Source of the DNA: Maricaulis sp965242785
GTDB taxonomy: Bacteria > Pseudomonadota > Alphaproteobacteria > Caulobacterales > Maricaulaceae
DNA: 64,000 nt
Assembly (NCBI GenBank): GCA_965242785.1
Contig: CBDETA010000001.1
Span: 1 to 64,000, forward strand
Direction: 5' to 3'
Part shown: positions 1 through 9,016 of the stretch, piece by piece
Layout of the letters: each line of letters starts with the position of its first letter
How positions within the stretch are numbered: position 1 is the stretch's first letter
Notes under the pieces: model-generated
Seen by the model: the letters and a program-made list of their open reading frames with translations, nothing else
The model's database searches: none
Told to the model about the DNA's origin: nothing
Program-made: the position numbers and the translations under genes

Positions 1-1386
1 AGCCTGTCCTCGATTTCACGGGTCCGGCCGCGCCAGTTGTCGGGGTCGCGAGTCCAGTCCGGACGGTGTGCGGCATAGGCCCAGGTGCGCACATGCGACA
101 GGCGGGCAGCAAGGGCGTCGACATCACCGGACGTCTTGTTCAGCCGCTCCAGCTGGGCATCCAGCCAGGTGTCGGGCAGGTGTCCGGACGGGCCGGTGAG
201 GTGCATGAAGATGGACTTCACCAGCCGCGCATGGGCGTCCAGCGTCGCCCGGCGGAAGTCCGGCAGACGGCAGGCATCCCATAGCCGCCGGACCAGGGCA
301 GGCGAGCCGGTGCGGTCGAGGATGTCGCGATCGACGGCCAGAATGCCCAGCGCCCGCTCGTCGATCGCCTCGCCGACGCGCTCCAGCACGGGATGGGGCG
401 AGGGCCGGTTGAGCGTGTATTGCAGGGCTTCCAGCGAGCTTTCGTCGAGATCGGGATTGCGCCATTGCAGGCGTTCCACCGGCGCGAACTCATGGGCTTC
501 GATGGCTTCGACGACCTCCGGATCGAAGGGGCGGCATTCGGCGGTTTCGCCGAAGGTCCCGTCCGAGCGGAACCGTCCGGCCCGGCCGGCGATCTGGGCC
601 GATTTCGGCGGGGGTGAGATTGCGTCGCCGGCGGCGACCGTCGAACTTGCGGCTCTCGGCGAAGGCGACATGGTCGATATCCATGTTCAGACCCATGCCG
701 ATGGCATCGGTCGCGACCAGGAAATCCACTTCGCCGGACTGGTAGAGCTCGACCTGGGCATTGCGGGTGCGCGGTGACAGCGACTGCCCATCACCACGGC
801 GGCACCCGCCGCGCCGGCGGCGCAACAGCTCGGCGATGGCGTAGACGGACTCTCGGCGGAGAAGGCGACCACGGCCGAGCGCCGGGGCAGGCGGGTCACC
901 TTGGCCGGTCCGGCATAGGAGAGCTGGGAAAAGCGCTCGCGGAATTCCGTGTCGGCCTGGGGCACGAGCTCGCGGATCAGGCGCAGACATCGTGCCCGCG
1001 CCCAGGATCATCGTCTCCTCGGTGCCGCGGGCGCGCAGCAGGCGGTCGGTAAAGACGTGTCCGCGCTCATGGTCTGCGGCCAGCTGGACCTCGTCGATCG
1101 CCATGAAGGCGACCCGAACGTCCAGCGGCATGGCTTCGGCAGTGCAGATGAAGTACCGGGCGGAAGGCGGGGCGATCTTTTCCTCGCCGGTGATCAGGGC
1201 TGCGGCGGCCGGTCCCTTGGCCCGCACCACCCGGTCATAGATCTCCCGTGCCAGAAGGCGCAGCGGCAGGCCGATCATCCCGGAGGATCGGGCCAGCATG
1301 CGCTCCACGGCGAGGTGGGTTTTCCCGGTGTTTGTGGGCCCCAGGGCAGCGGTGATCTGCCCCTGGCCGTGTGAACGCGCCAACAT
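1..1386 (-). pseudogene. SUV3/MgpS-like ATP-dependent helicase, frameshifted and cut by the window edge
   Basis: The protein starts at 1386 behind AGGAG and opens with a superfamily 2 helicase Walker A region, GPTNTGKTHLAVERML. Later conserved blocks are all present but lie in different frames: FMAIDEVQ, LSPRTRNAQVELYQSG, VATDAIGMGLNMD, RKFDGR, LTPAEIG and QIAGRAGR. To join them, about one extra base must be removed near 980, two near 847-848, one near 804, two near 784-785 and one in the GGG run at 596-598. From about 597 to the window edge the frame is open again (VERLQWRNPDLDESSLEALQ and beyond). The family unwinds RNA or DNA using ATP. Next to rpmB and the DUF3108 gene this is the expected alphaproteobacterial position. 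It is either a decaying gene or a patch of bad sequence; the family call is firm, the broken state is seen directly, and the cause is unknown. Confidence 0.82.
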
Positions 1387-1451
1387 GACGCCTCTCCTTA
1401 GCCCTGACCGGAAGGCGCGGGCAAGCCGGGAACACCCTCAGCGGGAAACGG

Positions 1452-2249
1452 CTAGTGTTCCTCGATCGAGCGCGCGGTGACCGTGGCGCCGCCGAAGCCG
1501 GCATTGGTGCGGATGCGCACCGGGATGTGCACGGCCCCGTCATGGAAGGGCGCCAGCCAGAACACGATCGGATGGCGGATATCATCTTCGGAGGGGAATT
1601 CGTCTGCCTCATAGCCGGAGATCGGCTCGTAGAAGGCATTGCAGACCACCGCATCACCGCGCCAGGCACGCGTGCGGACATATTCCGTGCCGGCGGCCTC
1701 GAAGCGCAGATTGTAGCGGGCGCGTCCATCGAAGACCGGCAGCGTGCCGGCGCACAAGGTATCGCCCTGGGCCACAGCGCCCAGGCCCATGGACAGAAGT
1801 GTGGAAAGCGGGTCTGCGGCACCGCGGCGCTCGGCCGCGCTGGCGGGCGGTTCGCCCATGTTTCCGAACGGCGGATCAATGTTTGGCGTCGCGACGCCGT
1901 CCGGGAAGTCGATCCCGACGGTGCGGTTCTTCGAGCTGGCATGGTTGAAATGGCTGTAGCGCCAGGGCCGCAGACTGTTGCCATCGCGATAGCCGGAGAC
2001 GCCTGCCTCGATGTCGGCATCGGAGAAAAGGGCGGCCAGGCCGGCCGTGGTGAAGCGCGCCGAGGCGGAGTAGTCACCGGGGGCGAACTGGCTGTGCACG
2101 ACGATGTTGGCGACCTGGAAAACCAGCACCGAACCGGAGTACTGGGCCGTGACCTGCAGCGGCTCGGCCGGCGCCGGGGCGGCATCATCCGCTCCGGCCG
2201 GAACGGCAAGTCCTGCGGCCATGGCCACGGCAAACAACACGTTTTTCAA
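1452..2249 (-). CDS. DUF3108 family exported protein
   Basis: This 265-residue protein has an N-terminal signal peptide (MKNVLFAVAMAAGLAVPAGA), so it is probably periplasmic. Its body is predicted beta-rich, with the YSGSVLVFQVANI opening and the late IVFWLAPFHDGAVHIPVRIR segment that I associate with DUF3108. The biochemical role of that family is not known. The start codon is TTG at 2247-2249, preceded by AAGGAGAG at good spacing; no ATG fits better. It lies between rpmB (divergent) and the helicase (same strand, 65 bases downstream), a conserved neighbourhood in alphaproteobacteria. The family call is moderately sure and no function is claimed. Confidence 0.8.
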   Translation of the reverse strand: MKNVLFAVAMAAGLAVPAGADDAAPAPAEPLQVTAQYSGSVLVFQVANIVVHSQFAPGDYSASARFTTAGLAALFSDADIEAGVSGYRDGNSLRPWRYSHFNHASSKNRTVGIDFPDGVATPNIDPPFGNMGEPPASAAERRGAADPLSTLLSMGLGAVAQGDTLCAGTLPVFDGRARYNLRFEAAGTEYVRTRAWRGDAVVCNAFYEPISGYEADEFPSEDDIRHPIVFWLAPFHDGAVHIPVRIRTNAGFGGATVTARSIEEH

Positions 2250-2438
2250 TTCGAACTCTCCTTGCGGGTACCCGCCAGCCGCTTCGCTGCACTCATAGCA
2301 ACTGCATTAACAGGACGAAACCGGCTGCAAGATGAACGCTGCGAGCTTGACGCGCCCCTTCCGCTCCGTTATTTCGCCCGCTCTCGCACTGGTCGCAAGA
2401 TCGGTGCGCACGGATTTTGTTACTTGAAAGGTGCGACT

Positions 2439-2723
2439 ATGGCGCGTCGCTGCGAACTGACCGGCACGGGCGTGATGACGGGAAACAATGTTTCCCACGC
2501 TCAGAACAAGACTCGTCGCCGTTTCCTGCCGAACCTGTGCGATGTGACCCTGGCCTCTGAAAAGCTGGGTCGCAATTTCAAACTGCGCATTGCCGCGAAA
2601 GCCCTGCGCTCTGTCGACCATGTCGGCGGCCTGGACGCTTTCCTTCTGAAGGCCCGCGACGAGAAACTCTCGGATCGTGCCCTGAAGATCAAGCGCGAGC
2701 TGAAAAAGGCCCTGGCGGCCTAA
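2439..2723 (+). CDS. rpmB: 50S ribosomal protein bL28
   Basis: The product is 94 residues, a normal length for alphaproteobacterial bL28, a structural protein of the large ribosomal subunit. It begins MARRCELTGTGVMTGNNVSH and has the basic NKTRRRFLPNL segment and the Lys/Arg-rich C-terminus typical of the family. The ATG at 2439 has AAAGG upstream. An open frame extends back to 1455, but that part overlaps the antisense DUF3108 gene and has no family match, so the short form is chosen. A hairpin terminator follows about 30 bases after the stop. Confidence 0.97.
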   Translation: MARRCELTGTGVMTGNNVSHAQNKTRRRFLPNLCDVTLASEKLGRNFKLRIAAKALRSVDHVGGLDAFLLKARDEKLSDRALKIKRELKKALAA

Positions 2724-2752
2724 GCCTGCCACGCGGCACTTTGAGAATTCAG

Positions 2753-2780
2753 CAACGCCCGCTGCCTGCAGCGGGCGTTG
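2753..2780 (+). terminator. Hairpin terminator after rpmB
   Basis: A perfect 12-bp inverted repeat, caacgcccgctg / cagcgggcgttg, with a 4-base loop lies 29 bases after the rpmB stop. The sequence after it (tcgtgtg) has only a weak T content, so termination may be inefficient. Confidence 0.7.
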
Positions 2781-2832
2781 TCGTGTGCGCAAAGCCCCGC
2801 TAGCCTCCGCCCGACACCCTGGGGAGGCCGGC

Positions 2833-4581
2833 ATGATTCACCTTCGTTCCATCGCAGTCACCGCAAGCTTGGTGGCGCTGGCCGCCTGCAGCGGCGAACA
2901 GCAGTCCTCGATCGCGGATGATGCCCAGCATGCGGCGATCCCGGCAGGCATGCCGGCCGATATCGTGTTCTGGGGCGGGGCGATCTACACCGCCAATGAC
3001 GCCCAGCCGCAGGTCGAGGCTGTGGCGGTGGATGACGGGCGTATCGTGTTTGCCGGTGCCGAGCCGGATGTCGGCAGCCTGATCGGGCCGGAGACCCGCA
3101 TTGTCGATCTCAATGGCGGGGCGATGTATCCCGGTTTCACCGACAGCCATATCCATGTCTTCGGCGTTGGCCAGCGCGAACGCACGCTGAATCTGGACAC
3201 GGCGGTTTCGATTGCTGATCTGGTCGCGCGCGTGGAGGGCGCCGTGGTCGCGGCAGAGCCCGGTGCCTTCGTGACCGGCCGCGGCTGGATCGAGACGCAC
3301 TGGCCGGAGGGCCGCTTCCCCAATCGTCAGGATCTGGATGCCGTGTCGCCGGACAATCCGGTCGCCCTGGTCCGCGCCGACGGACATGCCCTGGTGGCCA
3401 ATTCGACCATGCTGGAGGCGGCGGGCATCACCCGTGACAGCGTTGCGCCTGCAGGCGGGGAAATCCTGTTCGACGAAGCCGGCGAGCCGACCGGCATGCT
3501 GATCGACACTGCGATGGGGGCCGTGACGACGCTGATCGCCGCGCCGACGGGTTCGGAACGGGCCGACATTTATGCCGAGGGCGCACAACGCCTGGCTTCG
3601 CTGGGCTGGACCGGTGCGCATGACATGTCGGTGCCCTGGCAGGATGTGGAGATGATCGAGGGGCTGGCGGCGCAGGACCGTCTGGCGATCCGCAGCTACA
3701 TCTCGATCAACCCGGACGGCTATGCCTGGCTGGCGCCGCAGACACCGCGCATGGCCGATGACGGGCGGGTGATCACGCGGGCGGTGAAGCTGTATATGGA
3801 CGGCGCGCTGGGCTCGCGCGGCGCAGCGCTGCTGGAGCCTTATTCCGATCGTCCGGAAACCTCCGGCCTGGCAATCGCCGAGCCGGACGAGACGATCTCG
3901 CTGATGACCCAGGCCCTGCGCGACGGGATGCAGATGAATGTCCACGCCATCGGCGACCGCGGCAACCGGCATTTCCTGGACTGGGTCGAGGAAGCCCTGG
4001 CCCAGGTGCCGGCGGAAGAACGCGCCCTGGCCGAACCGCGCTGGCGCGACGAGCACAGCCAGATCATCGATCCGGCCGACATTCCGCGCTTTGCGCAGCT
4101 GGGTGTGATCGCTTCCTTCCAGCCCTCGCATGCCATCGGTGATCTGCATTTCGCTCCGGCTCGGCTGGGCGATGAGCGGCTGGTGGGGGCCTATGCCTGG
4201 CAGTCTCTGCTGGATGCGGGTGCGCATATCACCGGCGGCTCCGATGCCCCGGTGGAACAGGGCGATCCGCGGATCGAATTCTATGCCGCTGTGGCGCGGG
4301 CCGACCTTTCCGGATTCCAGGGCGAGAACTGGCACCCCGAAGAGGCGCTCTCACGCGAGGATGCGCTGAAATTCTTCACCCTCTGGCCCGCCTACGCCTC
4401 CTTCCGCGAGAACGAGCTCGGCTCGATCGAGACCGGCAAGCGGGCGGATTTCACCATTTTCTCGGCGGATATCATGACCATCCCGGCCGCCGACATCCTG
4501 ACCGTGGATCCGTGGATGACGGTGGTCGAGGGCGAGGTGGTGTTCGAGGCGCCGGACAGTTTCCACCAGAGCGGGGAGTAG
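2833..4581 (+). CDS. YtcJ-like amidohydrolase lipoprotein (Amidohydro_3)
   Basis: This is a metal-dependent hydrolase of the amidohydrolase superfamily, about 582 residues. The N-terminus is a lipoprotein signal (lipobox LAAC at about residue 20), so it is probably membrane-anchored and periplasmic. The metal-binding FTDSHIHVFG motif lies near residue 100. Family-typical blocks follow: RADGHALVANS, KLYMDGALGSRGAALLEPYS, MNVHAIGDRGNRHFLDW, DEHSQI and GGSDAPVEQGDPR. It ends with the composite beta-sandwich piece GKRADFTIFS. The ATG at 2833 follows GGGGAGG; an in-frame start at 2785 would put 16 residues before the lipobox and is rejected. The substrate cannot be told from sequence. It appears monocistronic after rpmB. 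Confidence 0.93.
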   Translation: MIHLRSIAVTASLVALAACSGEQQSSIADDAQHAAIPAGMPADIVFWGGAIYTANDAQPQVEAVAVDDGRIVFAGAEPDVGSLIGPETRIVDLNGGAMYPGFTDSHIHVFGVGQRERTLNLDTAVSIADLVARVEGAVVAAEPGAFVTGRGWIETHWPEGRFPNRQDLDAVSPDNPVALVRADGHALVANSTMLEAAGITRDSVAPAGGEILFDEAGEPTGMLIDTAMGAVTTLIAAPTGSERADIYAEGAQRLASLGWTGAHDMSVPWQDVEMIEGLAAQDRLAIRSYISINPDGYAWLAPQTPRMADDGRVITRAVKLYMDGALGSRGAALLEPYSDRPETSGLAIAEPDETISLMTQALRDGMQMNVHAIGDRGNRHFLDWVEEALAQVPAEERALAEPRWRDEHSQIIDPADIPRFAQLGVIASFQPSHAIGDLHFAPARLGDERLVGAYAWQSLLDAGAHITGGSDAPVEQGDPRIEFYAAVARADLSGFQGENWHPEEALSREDALKFFTLWPAYASFRENELGSIETGKRADFTIFSADIMTIPAADILTVDPWMTVVEGEVVFEAPDSFHQSGE

Positions 4582-4594
4582 GGCTTACGTTTGC

Positions 4595-5020
4595 ATGCTT
4601 GCGCTTGGTGAATGGCGACTGGCTTCAAGTGGCGATCTTCACCTTGTCATTGAGGTGCTGGAGCACGCAGCGTTTGCCTACTTGTGGAGCAGTTCCAATG
4701 GCATTCGCTCACACGTCTGGTTGTTCAATCGTGACACCAACTTGCCCGTAGGTGACCAGCGTGAAGATGCGGTGCCTCCAAGGATGCCTGCGGACAATAT
4801 CGTGAACGAACGATACGTCGTGCCAGGAAGCATCAATGACATCGCGTGCGAGGTCGACCAGGAGCGCGGGCTTTGGTTTCTCTCCTGGGAAGGCAGTCTG
4901 AATGCTGTCTTGCATCAGTCTTCCGGCCCCGGCGCATCGGTTTTTGTGGCCGAGAGCTGCGACCTGGCGCTTGCGTGGTGCGAGCGGGATGGTCTGCCGG
5001 ACTGGCAGGCCCTGGGCTGA
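4595..5020 (+). CDS. Hypothetical protein, unrecognised small soluble protein
   Basis: I do not recognise this 141-residue product. It has no signal peptide or membrane segment and is mixed, slightly acidic and Trp-rich (for example GEWRLASSGDLHLVIEVLEH and WFLSWEGS). The natural-looking amino-acid composition suggests a real gene. The DNA is visibly less GC-rich than both neighbours, with many A/T third positions, which hints at horizontal acquisition. It sits 13 bases after the amidohydrolase stop and ends 3 bases before the convergent phytase-like gene. The ATG at 4595 has only a weak ribosome-binding site. A small immunity-type or accessory protein is possible, but nothing in the sequence proves a function. 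Confidence 0.6.
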   Translation: MLALGEWRLASSGDLHLVIEVLEHAAFAYLWSSSNGIRSHVWLFNRDTNLPVGDQREDAVPPRMPADNIVNERYVVPGSINDIACEVDQERGLWFLSWEGSLNAVLHQSSGPGASVFVAESCDLALAWCERDGLPDWQALG

Positions 5021-5023
5021 GTC

Positions 5024-5995
5024 TCAGCCCTCCTCCTCAACCGCAAAAGCCAGCAGCAATGTCCGCTGGGAACGCGAGAAATTGTCGTCTGACAGCAGGA
5101 GGATGAGGGTTTCGCCGTCGCGCTCCATCACGGCGATGCCTTCGATATTGTCGGTGATCAGCGGGGCGTCGAGGGCGCCGAGGGTTTCGGCCTGGATTGG
5201 GGCGGACCAGTCGGTGTCGGCCGGGAAGCGGCGGATGCGGATGCGATTGCCCTGGCCGCGGGCCCAGAAGCGTTCGACGGCATAGACCCAGCCAGCATGG
5301 GCGGCGAGGCCGGTGAGGCCGAATGTCGGGGTAGCGCTCATGCGTCCGGCCTGCCAGTCGCCGTCCGGTGCGCGGCGCCAGATGGCCTGGTTGAGGGAGA
5401 GGCCGGACGGGTATTCCACGCCGGCCAGCAGGGTGCCGTCGTCCAAGCGGGCCAGGCTTTCCAGGCCGCGATTATCGCCCCATCGCTCCGATCCGGGCGG
5501 CAAGTCGACCGGCGAAGGTCGGGCAGTGTTCAAGGCAGACCAGTCTTCGCCCAGATCATAAGCGAGGATACGGTGTTCGCGCTCAAAGGAGACGAGGTAG
5601 GTGGTGCCGCCGGCCCGGGTCAGGCCCTCGCTGTCGGCCGAGCGGCCGCGCCAGTGGCGCCCCTCTGAATCCAGCAGCGGGTGAACCTCGATCTGGCTGA
5701 CGCCCTGAAGGCGGTTGCTTTCATCCCAGCTGAGATGGGCGGTGACCCACCAGGCGCTGTCGGAGAGGGCGAGGAGGCGGGTGCCGTCGGCACTGAGTTC
5801 GAGCGCGGAGAGGCCGCCGAAGCCTTCATGGCTGTCCGAGAGTGAAAAACCACCGCGATAAGAGAGGCTTCCGGTGGAGGTTGTCGCAGGGTCGCCGGAC
5901 AAGTCTACCGGGGTCACGACGGCATTCTGGGCCGATCCGGCGGCAAAACCGAGGACGCTAAGCGCAAGGGCCGTGAAGACGCGAAGCAGATTCAT
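5024..5995 (-). CDS. Esterase-like activity of phytase family protein
   Basis: The 323-residue product has a signal peptide (MNLLRVFTALALSVLGFAAGSA), so it is probably periplasmic or secreted. It resembles the phytase-like beta-propeller family (PF13449-type): GGLSALELSADGTRLLALSDS, the acidic DSEGLTR, the EREHRILAYDL strand, DNRGLESLARL, and near the end DNIEGIAVMERDGETLILLLSDDNFS. Proteins of this family have predicted phosphoesterase or esterase activity, but the true substrates are mostly unknown. The ATG at 5995 is clear. It is convergent with the small hypothetical gene and lies 36 bases downstream of cobT on the same strand, so read-through from cobT is possible. Confidence 0.85.
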   Translation of the reverse strand: MNLLRVFTALALSVLGFAAGSAQNAVVTPVDLSGDPATTSTGSLSYRGGFSLSDSHEGFGGLSALELSADGTRLLALSDSAWWVTAHLSWDESNRLQGVSQIEVHPLLDSEGRHWRGRSADSEGLTRAGGTTYLVSFEREHRILAYDLGEDWSALNTARPSPVDLPPGSERWGDNRGLESLARLDDGTLLAGVEYPSGLSLNQAIWRRAPDGDWQAGRMSATPTFGLTGLAAHAGWVYAVERFWARGQGNRIRIRRFPADTDWSAPIQAETLGALDAPLITDNIEGIAVMERDGETLILLLSDDNFSRSQRTLLLAFAVEEEG

Positions 5996-6031
5996 GCAAG
6001 CACCGCCGAAGCCTTGTGTTGAAATCGAGGA

Positions 6032-7942
6032 TCAGCGACCGGCAAGCGAGGCCCAGTCGGCACGCTTCAGACCGGACATCGGTCCCGAGGCCGCCGCAGA
6101 GAAGCCGCCCCCCTTGCCGCCATCCTCGTCGAACAGGGCTGCGAGCTGGTCGGTCATGGCACCGCCGAGCTGTTCGACGTCATTGATGGTCACGGCGCGG
6201 CGGTACCAGCGGGTCACGTCATGGCCGATGCCGATGGCGAGCAGTTCGACTTCCGAGCGGTTCTCGATCTGGGCGATGGTCTCGCGCAGATGGCGTTCCA
6301 GATAGCCGGCGGAATTGGCGGACTGGGTGCCGTCATCGACCGGGGCGCCATCGGAGATGACCATCATGATGCGGCGCTGCTCCGGACGGGCGCCGAGGCG
6401 TTTCCAGGCCCAGAGCAGGGCTTCACCGTCTATGTTTTCCTTGAGCAGACCCTCGCGCATCATCAGGCCGAGATTGACGCGGGCGCGCCGCCAGGGCGTG
6501 TCGGCGGATTTGTAGATGATGTGGCGCAGATCGTTCAGGCGTCCCGGTTGCGGCGGCTTGCCATCGGCCAGCCATTTCTCCTTTGACCGCCCGCCTTTCC
6601 AGGCCTTGGTGGTGAAGCCGAGAATCTCGGTCTTCACACCACAGCGTTCCAGCGTGCGGGCGAGGATGTCGGCACAGGCGGCCGCCACCATGATCGGCCG
6701 GCCGCGCATGGAGCCGGAATTGTCGAGCAGCAGGGTGACAATGGTGTCGCGGAATTCGGTATCGCTCTCCTGCTTGTAGGAGAGCGGCAGGGAGGGGTCG
6801 GCGATGACCCGGGCCAGTCGTGATCCGTCGAGCACGCCTTCCTCGAGATCGAACTTCCAGGCGCGTTCCTGCTGGGCCATGAGCCGGCGCTGCAACCGGT
6901 TGGCCAGACGGCCCACGGCCTGGTCGAGGCCTTTCAGGGCATTGTCGAGATATTTGCGGAGCCGTTCCAGTTCCTCGGTCTCGCACAGATCACTGGCCTG
7001 GATGACCTCGTCGAACTCGCGGGTGAAGACCTTGTAGGCCTTGGCATTGTCCTCGCCGGCGGGTTGCCAGTTGGGGCGCATGGCGGTTTGCGCCGCGCCT
7101 TCGTCATCCATGGCGTCGACGCGGGTATCGGCGTCCTCGCCCTCGGCATTGATCTCTTCCTCGTCGCCGGCGGTGCCGGCGGCGTCGGGCGTGTCGGGCT
7201 GTTCACCCTCATCGCCCTGGGCGTCGTCATCCTCGTCGCCGGTGCGCTGTTCCCGGTCGACGCCCTCATCTTCATCGTCGGGATTGTCGCTGTCTTCCGG
7301 ATCGCCGCCCAGCTCGTCAGCGAGGTCGAGATCCTGGATCACCGTGCGCAGGAGATCCGCGAAAGCCTGCTGGTCGCCGGCATTTTCCGCCAGCGCGTCC
7401 AGCGACAGGCCGGCGACATTCTCGATCTGGTCGCGCCAGAGCGCCATCAGGCCATTGGCCTCGATGGGGGCCGGGCGGCCGGTCAGGCGTTCGCGCACCA
7501 GCATCGCAACCGCCTCTTCCATCGGCGCGGCCTGGCGGTCCTCGACCCGTTGCCAGCCTTTCTGGCGGCAGCGTGCCACCAGGGCGGCATCCAGATTATC
7601 GCCCATGCCCCGCATGTCGCGGGCGCCGAGGCCTTCCACCCGGGCCTGTTCGGCGGCGTTGAAGATGGCGCGGGCGGTGGCACCGGGCGGCAGCGCCCGC
7701 ACATGGGCGGCTTCGTCATGGTGGGCGAGGCGCAGGGCCAGGGCATCGGCGCGGCCACGAACGGCGGCGGCTGCCGCGGCGGAAGGTTGGGGCCCGGGAT
7801 TGGGCAGGACAATCCGTCCGCCGGACAGTCCGGCGATCTCGCCGCCATAGCGGACATCCACATCCCGGTCGCCCGCAATGGCGCGGGTGGTGATGGCAAG
7901 GGCGCGCTTGAATGCGTCCGGATCGGCAGGCGGCTGACTCAT
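6032..7942 (-). CDS. cobT: Cobaltochelatase subunit CobT
   Basis: CobT works with the AAA+ partner CobS and the large subunit CobN to insert cobalt into hydrogenobyrinate a,c-diamide in aerobic cobalamin synthesis. This 636-residue protein has the family layout. There is an N-terminal helical domain, then a highly acidic linker at about residues 215-280, then a basic helical stretch (LQRRLMAQQERAWKFDLEEG), then a C-terminal von Willebrand A domain with the MIDAS motif DNSGSMRGRP. The ATG is at 7942. CobS is in the window but about 5.9 kb away (13855-14844), and no CobN is visible. Homologous CobS/CobT pairs also occur without CobN, where the role is less clear. Confidence 0.96.
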   Translation of the reverse strand: MSQPPADPDAFKRALAITTRAIAGDRDVDVRYGGEIAGLSGGRIVLPNPGPQPSAAAAAAVRGRADALALRLAHHDEAAHVRALPPGATARAIFNAAEQARVEGLGARDMRGMGDNLDAALVARCRQKGWQRVEDRQAAPMEEAVAMLVRERLTGRPAPIEANGLMALWRDQIENVAGLSLDALAENAGDQQAFADLLRTVIQDLDLADELGGDPEDSDNPDDEDEGVDREQRTGDEDDDAQGDEGEQPDTPDAAGTAGDEEEINAEGEDADTRVDAMDDEGAAQTAMRPNWQPAGEDNAKAYKVFTREFDEVIQASDLCETEELERLRKYLDNALKGLDQAVGRLANRLQRRLMAQQERAWKFDLEEGVLDGSRLARVIADPSLPLSYKQESDTEFRDTIVTLLLDNSGSMRGRPIMVAAACADILARTLERCGVKTEILGFTTKAWKGGRSKEKWLADGKPPQPGRLNDLRHIIYKSADTPWRRARVNLGLMMREGLLKENIDGEALLWAWKRLGARPEQRRIMMVISDGAPVDDGTQSANSAGYLERHLRETIAQIENRSEVELLAIGIGHDVTRWYRRAVTINDVEQLGGAMTDQLAALFDEDGGKGGGFSAAASGPMSGLKRADWASLAGR

Positions 7943-8144
7943 AGGGCAAACCTAATCGATCCGTTTGAAATTGCGAGCGCTGACAGGGCCGTTGCCGACA
8001 TTGACTGCAGTGCCTCCGGGCCAGGCCGCCCGTGGTATTTGATGAGCATGCCGGAAAGGTTTCGATAACCTTGTACCCGTTACGGTGCGCAATGGAGCCC
8101 GTATAAATTCAAGTGGGCCCGATATTGGTGGCGAGACAGCACGG

Positions 8145-8993
8145 GTGACGTATTCCGTTCATTCCATGGCTGCCGTGAACTCCGCGCTCCAGCACATGAC
8201 CGTGCTGGAGAAAGAGCGTGTCGGGATTCAATCCCGGATCGTGACGGGGCTCAGGGTGAGCACGGCCAGCGACGATGGCGCGATCTGGGCCCTGGCCCAG
8301 GGCATGCGTGCGTCCAATGGTGGCCGTGCCGAAGCGCTGACCTCGATCGATCTGGCGACCGGTGTTGTCGATACCGCCCTGGCTGCGGCTGAAGGTGTCT
8401 CCGATCTGATGACCGAAATGCATGGCAAGCTGGTTGCGGCAACCGATGCGACGCTGGATGAATCGAGCTGGCGCGCGCTGATGAACGATTTTGTCGCTCT
8501 GGGAAATCAGGCCCAGCGGCTGGTCGAGAACGCCAGTTTCAATGACATCAACCTGCTGGAAACGGGGGCTGGCGATCTCTCGGTTCTGGTGAATGACAAC
8601 CCGAACGCGACGATGGCCGTCTCCGCCGAGGACCTGACTGATGGCGGCGGGATTTTTGACTCGGTGATCGGTGCGACCCTGCCGCAGACCGATGCCGCCT
8701 TCATGGCCAATCGGCCGACCACCACGATGGTGCAGAATTTCGAGACCTCGATGGCGGATGTGAACGCCTCGATCTCGCGCCTGGGCGTAAGTGCCAGGAC
8801 GCTGGAAATCCAGCGCGGGCTCCTGGTCAAGCAGATTGACGAGACGGAGAAAGGGATCGGCAATCTTGTGGATGCCGATCTGGGGCGCGAGAGTGCACGG
8901 CTGGAAGCGGTCCTGGTGCGCGAGCAGCTGGGTATCCAGGCGCTGCAGATCGCCAACCAGGCGCCCAACACGATCCTGCGCTTCTTCCAGTAG
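8145..8993 (+). CDS. Flagellin
   Basis: Flagellin is the filament subunit, secreted through the flagellar export channel. The 282-residue product has both conserved helical ends: the N-terminal SMAAVNSALQHMTVLEKERV / IQSRIVTGLRVSTASDDGA and the C-terminal EKGIGNLVDADLGRESARLE / REQLGIQALQIANQAPNTIL. The variable centre is small, as in Caulobacter-type flagellins. The best start is GTG at 8145 (VTYSVHS), because upstream in-frame residues do not fit the family. No secretion chaperone, flaF/flbT or other flagellar gene is adjacent, so this is an isolated copy. It is convergent with the CsoR-type gene and divergent from cobT. Confidence 0.93.
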   Translation: MTYSVHSMAAVNSALQHMTVLEKERVGIQSRIVTGLRVSTASDDGAIWALAQGMRASNGGRAEALTSIDLATGVVDTALAAAEGVSDLMTEMHGKLVAATDATLDESSWRALMNDFVALGNQAQRLVENASFNDINLLETGAGDLSVLVNDNPNATMAVSAEDLTDGGGIFDSVIGATLPQTDAAFMANRPTTTMVQNFETSMADVNASISRLGVSARTLEIQRGLLVKQIDETEKGIGNLVDADLGRESARLEAVLVREQLGIQALQIANQAPNTILRFFQ

Positions 8994-9016
8994 TCCGGCG
9001 GGCTGAGACGGGCCGG

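Noticed and set aside
2800..4335. Minus-strand open frame of 511 codons inside the amidohydrolase gene
   Set aside because: The plus-strand amidohydrolase has a signal peptide and all catalytic blocks, while the antisense product has none.
8030..8060. Possible sigma-54 promoter (GG-N10-GC) before the flagellin gene
   Set aside because: Only the GG and GC dinucleotides fit; the rest of the consensus is poor.
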